A stretch of DNA of 64,000 nucleotides, taken from NCBI GenBank assembly GCA_029255685.2, contig CM055313.2, forward strand, positions 48,750,079 to 48,814,078. Reading direction: 5' to 3'. The number at the start of each line of letters is the position of its first letter. Within the stretch, counting starts at the first letter, position 1. Below, piece by piece: positions 11,967 through 22,917 of this stretch. The notes beneath the pieces are model-generated. The model was not told the DNA's origin. It saw nothing but the letters and a program-made list of their open reading frames with translations, and searched no databases. The stretch is from Silene conica. Taxonomy: Eukaryota; Streptophyta; Magnoliopsida; Caryophyllales; Caryophyllaceae. A program made the translations under genes and the position numbers.

Positions 11967-14441
11967 TCTCAACTAATGTTTTATGATACAAGTTGTGATG
12001 TGAATGCTCTTCTTACTTGAAGTAGGGCATGAAAGCAAAGATAAGGGAAAGGAAAAACAAGCATGATGAATCAAAGGGAACTAAAGGTAGCTCCCCTCGG
12101 GATGATCAAGGAGCTCTGGTTTTCGCTTATTTTGCTAGTATTTCAAAGTGTTGTAAGAAAAATTTAGAACCTATGTTTCGTTTCCTTGTAGGACAAGGAG
12201 AAGTAATCCTTGAACAATTTGTTGTAATTTGGATGATGTAGTGACTTGGTTTTCAACTCAAGTTACTATCGGTTTTATAATTATGTTCTTATTTAGTTTA
12301 ACACTTGCAAATCACAAACATAGAATAGAATTGATTGTCATACTTCAGAGTATGATCATTGAAAATCGAACAAGTATGGGATACTCATTTCAAAAATATT
12401 GAGTTTGGAACTCAATTAAGAGGAAAAGTTATCAACCATCCAAAACTATCTAAACTTTAAATCGAATATTTTCTGTAATAAATCATAAGGGTACACAAAC
12501 CAACATCAAAGTCATTGCTTGTGGCCTTAGTGGCTATCTTTGATAATGATATGAGATTATTATTACAAATATAGAGTGGGAGAAATAAGAAAAAGCCACA
12601 AAAAGCATATGATTTTGGTTAGCACAATGGATATGATCTATTGGTGAATAGTAGGATTTATTGTGTTTTGGTTGTGTAAAAGATTTAGAAGATAGATTAA
12701 GTTGTGGATGGGATCTATGATTTGAAAAATCTACGCCTTATGATTTTAAAAGGTAGATTAAGTTGTGGATCATATCTACGATTTGGCAAAAATCTACGCC
12801 TTATGATCCCAACGGCCCCGGCCATGGAGGATACTTTAAGAATAAATTCTTAAAGTTTGCAAGGAAAAATTCTATACATGGATAAGATCCATGATAGAGT
12901 CCTCGTACAGTATAAGATAAGATAAATGTAGGGAATTGAGAGTTCCCACACACAAAATTATATACCATAAGAAAAGACTCTTATAAAAACTACGGGAGGA
13001 CACTCGAAGAAAATTATTCAAAAGATTTTGCAAAGGCTCAAGAAAGGGTTCTTGGATTTAGATGGTGATCTAAATGTGCCAATGCAAATTCTAAGACCAT
13101 GAAATTTATAAGATATACATGCTAATGAATGAGATTTATTGAGAGAAGCATAGGTTGACATGTGGATGTCAGCAGTCTGCAAAGTTAAGGGTAACTTTGT
13201 TGAAAGTAGTGAAATAATTCATTGAGAATTAATTCACTAAACTCAATAACCGCTTTTCGTAAGAGTATATGAAAAGGATGTGACTATTAGCACATATGGT
13301 TAATTCCCAACCATTTCAATTTATAAAATATTAAGGAACATTGAATTGAGTGGGAGCTTAATGATTTACGGTTAAATATAAAGTTCAGTGGGAGTTCTCG
13401 CTCTAGGATTTGAACCTATTGAGTCATGGAAATGACTTCGGGATTTTCAGAATCAGGCAAGAGCAAGAGTTTAGTGGGAGTAAACGTTATCTAAAACAAC
13501 TCATTGCTAGTTTGGAATGAAGCATTGATACTTATGAAACGTATACGAGTTTTTAATTCTAGATGACAAATTGATATGAATTAAATCTAATTAAACATGG
13601 GATGTTTGGTTGAGATCGTAGAAGACGTCTTGTTATTAGTGTTAAGGTTGTTCATGGAGATGAAGATAGTATAGCCATGATGGGATCATGGAAGTTTATC
13701 GAACCTTAAGTACTATAGTTTACACGTTTAAATTTACTAATGTTTCCGCCATTAGTATAATCGTGTAAAGCTGGATGCGCGCCGCCTACAGGATAACCTG
13801 TTTAGCAAGTGTTAAACCAATGATTAAACCTTGATGAATTGTCAAAGTATTCTTCAATGGTGATGATAGACAAATTCAATATTTTGGAAGATAACTTGGT
13901 CGTATGGTAAAAGGTTTCCAACGACTCAAGTTCCAAGATATCAAGCAAAGATTTATGATAATCTTTGGCTTACATTCATTGACTATGCATCTCAATGACT
14001 TGTATTTTAACTACATGGTCATCACAAGATTCTACAAAATGTATATATTCACAAATTATGTAAGAGCATTGCTGTAGCTGGGAGTTATACAATGCACATA
14101 ATATTTGTTAGTCATAAGATGACTTATCTCTTTTAGATGAAAGAGCATATGTGGATGTGATCTGCAAACTGAACGCTCGCTCACACGTGGTAAACCTGGT
14201 TTACTCGAAATGAAGATAATTACAATTTTAAAGGAAATAAACGAGAAATCCTTAAGCTGATTGTAAATTAAATTGTGTTCAAAGGTTGACCACTTGGATG
14301 GAGTAATCCACTAATCGTTTGAGTTATTTATAACTCACGAAAGGTCAAGTAAAATTCAAATGGGATGGTAAGACCATGTTGAACCTCATTAAAGTGAATT
14401 GAATTATTATGACCTCGCCCCTAGTTGCTTAAGTGAGGTGA
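11967..14441 (+). other. Copia-1 non-coding interior
   Basis: No pol-like protein is readable in any frame, and short ORFs here lack family motifs. The stretch is AT-rich and probably takes the place of pol. Confidence 0.6.
12691..12810 (+). repeat. Tandem duplication of about 58 bp
   Basis: Two diverged copies sharing GTAGATTAAGTTGTGGAT and AATCTACGCCTTATGAT lie at 12691-12746 and 12752-12810. Confidence 0.8.
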
Positions 14442-15922
14442 CATCACTACTACAAAGTGAGCCTATTGCAACGGCTTTAAAATGTTGCATATACCCATAA
14501 AAATGTTGCTATAAGGTTTACGCAACATTTTTAAATATGTTGCTTAAAGTCTTGTTGCATTAGCCTAGAGCAACATTTCATGCAACACTTTTGGATAAAA
14601 CGCAACACTTTTCACTTGTGTTGCATTCGTTTTGAAAATGCAACACTTTTCAAATGCAACACTTAAAATATATGATTGCAACACTATTATCTAATTATAG
14701 CTACATTTACTCTTTTGCCTTGCAACACTTTTTAAATTTATGTGACTTGTAAATGCATCAGGTTTATAATCTATTGCAACATTTTTTTATGTTGCAATGA
14801 ATTATATACTAAACGATTTGTCCCCGTTTCAGCCATTGAGGTACGACATAAACGATATTTCATGTAAATTAATTAAAAGATCAAACTTGTTTTGTAAAAT
14901 AATGTAAGTATTAAATTAAAAAAGATACGAAAATTAATCATTTACATCATCCAAACAACCAGTACATACAGTAACAACTAATAATATAATAAAAAAAGAC
15001 AAGAAAATTATGATTCAACAAGGTGCCATAGCCAGTACATACAACATCAAAACACAGTACATCAAATAAACTACTTCCTATTCAAACAAAACTGATCTCT
15101 TCCTGATCTCTTCCTGCGCCCAATCAGAACTTTCACAACATCTTACTCCCTGAGAATGAGAATGATTATGCTGCATGTACACAAAGTCAGATACCATACA
15201 ACATCATCGAATCATTATCCATGTTTCCACTTCAAATCTGGTCTTTTGTGTTTAGACCTACAACAACAAAGATAGGCACAACACACATAAGGCATAACTC
15301 ATAAGAGGTAGAAAGCATCCTGCAAATTTACTACTCACAACTCACAGGCCATTTAGCAAATATGCAATTTTTAAGCATTTCTGAAGACACTTTAAATCAC
15401 AAACACCGACTCATAAAGGCCTACATAAGCAAGCACCAATATACTCAAGCAATGCATATATATACTCTATGAATTTGTTTGCTAACTGCCAAGATTACCA
15501 TTTTTTTACTCTACTTCAGAAAGAGGATAACAACACTCAGAAATCACAGGTTAAACAATAATGTGGAAATACAAAGAAAACACACGTTCTAACAAGTTAA
15601 ACAAATTTAAACTCTAAATACTCATAAAAATATTCGAACGATACATATACAAAATATGTTGATTTCATCACCAAAATGATGGCTTTCCAACTCCATGATG
15701 CAGAACCCCATGACCCAAGACAAAAAATTCAATCCAGCAGAATTGATGGTACAATATATTGCATTCTTAAAGTACTCTCCAGTAGTCTCCACGTAGCCTC
15801 ACTAATGAACTACTTACTTTCACTATATACACGTGTAGGTCGCCTTCTAAGTTCTCATCACAACAAGGAAAGTGTGTTGAACATTTCTGTCACAAATAAT
15901 CAAAGAAGCATAATTACTATAC

Positions 15923-16452
15923 TTTAATGTAGTTTTCTGAATCTAGAGTGAACCGATGGTAAATTCCAGCAGACAATACAATCACTGCCCCTTCTTCACC
16001 AAGATTCGTATCCATTTATCGTCAGGATTCCTAACATCAAAATATCCTACATAATGGAATATCTAAAGTTGTCAGTTATCACCGTATTTGAAGGACTAAC
16101 CCCACTGTCTCACACCCCTCCTTCAATTTCTGGGAAGCAAACTGAACAATAAGATGTAAACTAAAAAATGAAAATCCTAGTCCAACCACTTCCCGCTACA
16201 CAGTAATGGATCTTTTCGTCAGTGTGAAGATGGTCCTCGAAAAAATTCCTGATCTTCTCTTCATAATTTGGAAACTTTTCCGGGCAACCTCACAGAAATC
16301 CTGAAGAGACAAGAATTTACAATGACTTCCCTAGAATATAAAATGGTATGTTTCCATATGATAGATATTAGAAAGACAGGCTACCATGTAAGAATATCCA
16401 CGATCTTTTCGGATTTTTTTTATTCCTCGTCAATTTCATAGTTGTCAACATC
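15923..16452 (-). pseudogene. ARD: Acireductone dioxygenase fragment captured by CACTA-2
   Basis: Three consecutive exons are readable on the minus strand: 16452-16385 (DVDNYEIDEE, then KDRGYSYM), 16300-16187 ([27 protein letters not shown]) and 16046-15923 ([14 protein letters not shown], then [16 protein letters not shown]). Each junction has AG acceptors and GT donors, with introns of 84 and 140 bp. The joined order matches plant ARD, a cupin metalloenzyme of the methionine salvage cycle, and includes its metal-binding HLHTDEE-type and AGIYHRF-type motifs. First and last exons were not found. One-base deletions break the first two exons, and the third has another frame change near AGIYHRF, so no working enzyme is expected. 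Retained introns indicate capture of DNA, not cDNA. Confidence 0.85.
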
Positions 16453-18840
16453 CTAGTCCTCTTGATTGAACGAACACAGATTATAAACTAATGTCTATGG
16501 CATCATATGGTTATGTTTACGTCCACATATAACACCCATACAAGAAACATTGTCACTTATAGACGATAACTATTATGAAAAATTAAAATTGTGTACTGCT
16601 TTGACCCCAAACATCTGAGACCAAATATCCGTTAGCCTAGTCATCACCAAAATACTCTCGATAGAGAACTGATCACTAGCATCAAATGGTAAAAGCAAAT
16701 TCAGAAAATATAGGTATAATTCGTTGAAGTATGCAGGCCCATTAATATCATTCACCGCATAAATAAGGATGTAAAAAAAGAAACCAATGAGCTCCTGAAT
16801 TCTTCATCATATTTCCATATCCAATTCATGCATATGTCATGTATTCAGGCAGCCTGGCGAAAGAGTTAAAGGATATCGCACAACATAGTCAATATAAGAT
16901 GTAGTGTCGTGGTCTACTCGAGAAGCTAGCGATAATTGCAATGAACGTAAGACGCTTAGTTAAGAATCTTTAAGTCAGGGAAACAAAGTAATACCCAACC
17001 ACAAGTTCAATCAAATCAAAGTGCACAGTCACAAGTTCAAATCTTCGATAAACAGAACTTAATCATTTAAGGTACATCTTAAAATAAGAATACTTGCTGG
17101 TAGAAGTCTGGTTTTTGAGTCAATAAAAGAAAAAGCTAAATTCTGAACAAGTACCTGCACTACAAAAGCTAAATATTTGCCACGAAGAATGAGATCTGTA
17201 ATAGGCTCATTCGCGCTGCAACAAATCCAAATATAAATATAACAAAATGTTAAACAAGTAACTATTATTACATCATTATTCGTTGAAGATCGTCAGTTAA
17301 TCGCAATAGAAACAATTAGATTACTATATTCAAATTATATAGTCTTTAAATATCAAAACTAATGTTAACTTGAATACTATATTCATTAAGCTAAGCATTA
17401 TATATAAATATTCTAACATTATAAGAAACCCATGCGTTTAGAACTTAAGTAAAGCTAACACGTAACTTTAAAGTCACTTGGCGGTTTGCTAATCTTCTTC
17501 TATATCCTAAAGTGATCTTCATGAGTGAAGGTGCATATTACAGTTTGATGTCATGAACAAAAATTAAGGCTATGTGACTTTATAGTTTATACTTTGCTTT
17601 AGTCCAAAACACATGACAGTTAACACTACTGAAACTGTCATATTTTGTGTAAGGGTTGTGTTCGAAAATCATTATCTCGAAGTCTACTTGTTGATTACCC
17701 ATAATATCTATATTATATAAAGCTTAGGGTCTTATATAAACAATGGCTTTGGGATCATCATTATATCATGTTAAAAGCTCAAGTTATAGCTGTTGAAAAT
17801 AGAAGCTGTAGGAGAATGACTTTACTCAATGCCTTATATCATGATAGTATGATAGAACTAATGAGAAGGGCATGGCAAACAATCAAGCTCAAGAAACAAA
17901 ATTGAAGAAAAGGAATACACACCAACTTGTGGTACTCACTTTGTTTTTTCTCTAATCTTGACATTTAGCACTAAGTACTCTTGGAAACACATCCTCCATT
18001 TATATATTGAGCACAAGCTAAAAATCACTTTTATCCAGAGAACCAAACAACAACATCCTAATAAAAAACATGCACAAATCAGGCCTTGCTCTTTGCTTAC
18101 CAAGCATCGATACCCTAACTAAAGATTTGTCCCCATCTTTTGCTCTATCAGGAGTCGTATGAAAGGAAAATACATTCGAGTTTACAGTCATAAAGTCACA
18201 CTTTTCACAAATATAACAACTATCCGCTAATTCAAATCACTAAGCCATGTAACTCGGTTGTAACGAGATTTAGCATATCAAATAATGGAGAAAGGCATAT
18301 TGTAACAGACAAATTAAAAAGTTGAATCGAACAACTGATAAAATCAGGGTTCACCCCAAATCAAATTAAAAAAGCGATTCAACCCAAATAAAAACCCGAA
18401 TTTATCCATGTTAGGGTTTTAAAAGTCAACAATTTTAACAGCTCACAATCAAATAGTTAAACACGAAATAATATTAATGATAATAAATCAAATTATTAAC
18501 AAAATCAACAAGGAATTGAAGAAAGGGTTGGGAAGAAGGAAACCTTTCGAAAACAGGGAGGAGCAACGCCAAGGAGGATCACTATATCGGCGGTCGATGC
18601 AGATGGAGAAATGAACATCGTGGTGGTTGTCGCCTGCGAGGAATAGTGGTAATCGAGAGACTTAGGGTTGAGACTTGAGAGTTTGACAGTGATAAAGGTT
18701 GAAGGAATTACGGATAAAAGGTGAGCAATGTAAGGGGTGGGTTGTGTTAAATGTAATTTTGGGTGAACTAAATGTTATAGGTTTTAAATAAACTAGCTAA
18801 AAACAATTTCTTGTAGCACTTTTAAAACCGTCTCACTATA
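16453..18840. other. CACTA-2 interior, gene-like but unidentified
   Basis: No known protein is recognisable. Near 18640-18540 on the minus strand a pyrimidine-rich leader is followed by an ATG, about 25 codons (MFISPSASTADIV) and a GT-rich junction. It looks like a first exon, possibly of the captured gene or of a second one. The stretch 14830-15920 is likewise without a recognisable protein. Confidence 0.3.
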
Positions 18841-19116
18841 TTTTACGTTAATTTTAAAATAAGACCGCCATAAAACCTTATAATGGCGTTATTAAATAAA
18901 ATCGTCATACCACTTTTCAGGTCGGTTGTAAATTGAACTGCTACGAAAACCCTATAATGGGGGGTTTTTAAATAAAAACTGACACAAATAGGTTCTTACC
19001 CGCATTGGTTCTTAATTAAAACCGCCACCAAAAGGTTCATTATTACTTTTTGTGTAGGTTTCTATTAGAACCGCCGTCATAATAATGTCGCAATAGGGAT
19101 TTTTTTTCTATTAGTG
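18841..19116. other. Remnant of another CACTA terminus nested in CACTA-2
   Basis: A run of ACCGCCA-type words (rich in both orientations) ends in a reverse CACTA terminus at 19116, which reads inward as CACTAATAGAAAAAAAATCC. No matching left terminus or duplication was found. Confidence 0.4.
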
Positions 19117-19447
19117 TGGCAACAGTTAATAAAAGGAACCGTAGCCTTTTCTTTCAGCCTAATCGACTTTCTCTACTAGTGTAAAAATCTATAACCTTAT
19201 TTAATTAATTAAAGCAACAATTACATAAAAATGTTGCATTTGTGATTGTAACATGCAACAGTTACATAAAAATGTTGCATAAATGACTATAGAATGCAAC
19301 ACTTAAATAAAAATGTTGCATTATATTTGTATTTGCAACATTATTAAGCAAAGTGTTGCATCTTCCAAACCTCTCTTCAAAATTGCAACACAATTACAAA
19401 GTGTTGCACACAAAATGTTGCAATAGACCAATTTTGTAGTAGTGCAT

Positions 19448-20053
19448 CTCAATGCAACCGGATGTGTGATGCGATTGATGGCGAGTTCAATTGCCATAGA
19501 GTCATACGGGATGACTAATCGATCACCTATGCATAGACATGTTAAGAACATTTGCCGGGCTAATGACCGCCGATAGAGCTCTGGCATACTCTTATTAAAA
19601 GACTGTATGGTCGTGGCGGGAGCATCTATCGTGTTTCACATGAGTCAGTTCTTGGACTAATGAATGTTCTCTGAGGTGGCATTGTTTTTAGATTAACTTT
19701 GATTTATGTCCTAACACCTTCGTAACTGGGGTTTATAAGAATATATTTTGGGTTATGATGGGTTGTGGCCAGCCGGAAGGAATAGGTCGATTAGGAATTG
19801 TCCACCCCTTGTCAGGGTTGAGAAATATCTCTAGGCCACTCGAGGAGAATAATAACTAAAAATGCGTGGTCACGCTCGAAAGGTATCTATGGTAGATAAT
19901 TCCGGTCAGTAGTTATAACTCCAGATCGAGAAAAACCACTCTACATTTAAATCAATTGCGGGCACGACCTGAGAGGACGCCATGCATTGAGTGGGAGATA
20001 GTAATAGGGCAAGAGAATTGGTGACACACACTTGTCTCGGACAAGTGGGAGAT
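19448..20053 (+). other. Copia-1 3' non-coding region and polypurine tract
   Basis: It resembles the 3' region of intact copia-3 (the GGCGAGTTCAATTGCC and GACTAATCGATCACC area) and ends with ACAAGTGGGAGAT (20041-20053), the plus-strand priming tract directly before the 3' LTR. Confidence 0.75.
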
Positions 20054-21080
20054 TGTTGGAGGAAGTGTTCTCGACAATAGTGTGTTGACATAACTAAAAC
20101 TCATTTGAATGAAATACAACTGAGAGTGTTACTCTTTTAAAGTCAACTGATCAACATTTACCGATAATGATTGGATGTCTAAAGTTTGACATTATCGTCA
20201 TATGATGGTGGTGATCAGTTGATCCCTTAAGGTCATATTTTTAGGGATTCCGTCTCAATGAAATAATTAATTAATATTGTATTAGGTACGAATTAATTAA
20301 TAACTGGAAATTTGGAATTAATTTTTACATGACGAATATTTTATAATGGGATTATAATAATAATAGTCAAAGTAATAAAATCATTTTATTACTCGGGTTT
20401 TATTTATTCGTTTAGGAAACAATTAAATTGAGAATTAACACGGTTTATCATAAAATTACAAAGAGTTGTAATTAAATTATGATATTACATTTTTATACAA
20501 TAATAATTTCGAATTTTTAGTATAATTATTTAAATGTAATAAATTTGTAAATTATGGATTTTAATAGTTAAAATTGCATAATTAAGTAATTGGTTCATGT
20601 GTTATGGGACATGTGTGACATGTTAGAAATTAACACAATTGACAAAGATAAAATGGGTCAATAATGAGACCCATTTGAACCGTGAAATTGGAGGATGCAT
20701 GTGAGGTTGTGTGTGTAAGTGAATGAGTAGATTGAGTGTGTAATGCAAAGAGAACATGTAAGGCATATTTATGCATTTGTGTAAGATGTAGAAGGCCATG
20801 CATTGGCTCTCCTTGGGAAGCCTTGGTCGACCATGATGCTTGCCTAAGCATGCTCATGTGCTTATATAAGACACACTTTACTCATTCACTTGTTGCTAGT
20901 TTTTTTTTGCTAATTGATGGATGCTTCATCATTTTCACTAACACATTCATACTACAACTCATTCTCTCTACATTTTCTTTAGTAAAACAGTTTTCTAAGA
21001 ACATTAATTATTTCCATACTAATAATATTAAGGGTATTATTATTAATTCTAGTTTACTAATACAATTTTTCTAGTAACAA
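20054..21080 (+). repeat. Copia-1 3' LTR, left part
   Basis: It starts TGTTGGAGGAAGTG directly after the polypurine tract. It is interrupted by LINE A at about 21080 and resumes at 30968. Confidence 0.85.
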
Positions 21081-21083
21081 AAT

Positions 21084-22858
21084 TTGTATAAGAAATCTAT
21101 TCACATCTCTTTGTTTTTTCACCTTATTCATGCCCCTCACATTCCAAAAACCAATGGACATCATCATGGATTACGGGTAGTTTGTAATGCAGACCATGTT
21201 CAAATCCTTCTACAGCCAGTTACCAAGGATGAGGTTAAGGATGTTTTGTTTAGTATACCCAATGATAAGTCCCCTGGACCAGATGGGTATACTAACAAGT
21301 TTTTTAAAGAGGCTTGGGACACTGTAGGCAATGAGGTATGTGATGCAGTGCAAGATTTTTTCATTCAGGGACAGATGCTAAAGCAGTTGAATACTACTAT
21401 TCTCACTTTGGTCCCTAAAACTGGCAGACCTAGTACTGTTATGCAATACAGACCTATTGCCTGTTGCAATGTCATATATAAATGCATCTCTAAACTTCTA
21501 TGCAACAGGCTCAGTCAAGTTCTCCCTGACTTGATTGGTAAGGAGCAAGGGGGGTTCATAAAGGGCACGAGCATTATTGAAAATATACTTATCTGTCAGG
21601 ATTTGGTGAGAGTCTATCAAAGGAAAGCTTTGTCTCCTAGATGTTTGTTCAAGCTGGATATGCAGAAAGCATATGACACTATAGAGTGGTCTTTCCTCAA
21701 ACAAATGTTACATGGATTGCAGTTCCCTTCTCATATTATTCAGTTGATTATGCAATGTGTCACTACTGCCTCATATTCCATCAATTTGAATGGTGAGCAG
21801 TTTGGGTTTTTCCAAGGGAAAAGAGGTATTAGACAAGGAGATCCTCTCAGTCCTCTGTTATTTACAATATGTATGGAGTATCTCACTCGAGTTCTGGCAT
21901 ACACTACTTCTAATATGCCTTTCACATTCCACCCTATGTGTAAACCTATGAGACTGTCATGCTTGATGTTTGCTGATGATTTTCTTCTATTCAGAAAGGG
22001 GGATGTGCGTCTATGATGGTTCTTTTGAGATATTTTTCAACCTTCTCCCATGCATCTGGACTTAAAATGAGCCAAGGAAAATCCAATGTGTACTTTGCTG
22101 GAGTCAAGGATCACATCAAGTAAGATATTGTTCAGGTTTCATGTTGCAAGGAAGGACAGTTACCTTTCAAATACCTTGGAGTCCCTATTAAAGCTACTAA
22201 GCTAAATCTTAAGGATTGTCAACCTCTTATTGATAAAGTGGTGGAGAGGATTAGAAGACTTGGGGCAAAAAATCTTTCCTATGCTGGTAGGTTGGTGCTG
22301 GTTCAGTCTGTCCTGGCTACCCTCACCAATTACTGGTCTTCCATGTTTATTCTGCCTACAACAGTCACCAAACAGGTAGATGCCATCTGCAGGAACTTTT
22401 TATGGGCTGGAGATGCTGACTATATGAAGGTCCCCTTGGTAGCATGGGATAAAGTATGCAGCCATACAGAGAAGGAGGCCTAAATCTGAAATAAGCTAAG
22501 GTTTGGAATGCTGCTGCCATTGCTAAACTAACAGTATGGGTGAGCAGTAATGCAACAAAGCTTTGGGTGCAGTGGGTGCACCATGTTTATCAGAAAGGCA
22601 AGTCTTGGCAGGACTATAATCCTCCTCCTGATTCCAACTGGTACTGGAAGAAAGTCTGCAATTTTAGGGTGAAAATGCAACAGGTGCATGGACTTGGTCT
22701 GGTGTGAATGGTTATACAATTGCCAAAGGTTATCAATGGATGAGGAAGAAGGCTGAACTGGTAGAGTGGCACAAGCTGGTTTGGAATAGGTGGACAGTGC
22801 CTAAACACAGAATTGTTGCTTGGATGTATCATCATCAGGCTATGAATACTAAATACAA
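21084..22858 (+). pseudogene. LINE A ORF2, reverse transcriptase region
   Basis: RT motifs appear in order: NDKSPGPDGYTNKFF, YRPIACCNVIYKC, GGFIKGTSIIEN, CLFKLDMQKAYD, GIRQGDPLSPLLF and the catalytic FADD near 21972. Frameshifts near 22005 and 22480 and stops near 22120 and 22490 disrupt it. The zinc-binding domain begins at WNRWTVPKH and is cut at 22858 by LINE B. The endonuclease and ORF1 are absent because of 5' truncation. Confidence 0.85.
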
Positions 22859-22917
22859 AACAATTGTCATAGTAAAAACAAAAACCCTAGCATGGAAGCG
22901 ATTTCACGAGGAACTCT

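Larger units (their letters stand above)
14445..19444. mobile_element. CACTA-2, 5.0-kb CACTA carrying host gene exons (Pack-CACTA)
   Basis: It begins CACTACTACAAAGTGAGCC and ends in the inverted form of CACTACTACAAAATTGGTC. A 3-bp duplication CAT flanks it at 14442-14444 and 19445-19447. Both ends carry many copies of a TGCAACA(C/T)TTT-type word as subterminal repeats (14465-14800, 19200-19440). No transposase is present. The interior contains three spliceable exons of acireductone dioxygenase on the minus strand and other gene-like DNA. It is inserted in copia-1. Confidence 0.9.

Noticed and set aside
15676-15927. 83-codon plus-strand frame in CACTA-2
   Set aside because: It has no motif and lies opposite the ARD fragment, which explains the conserved composition.
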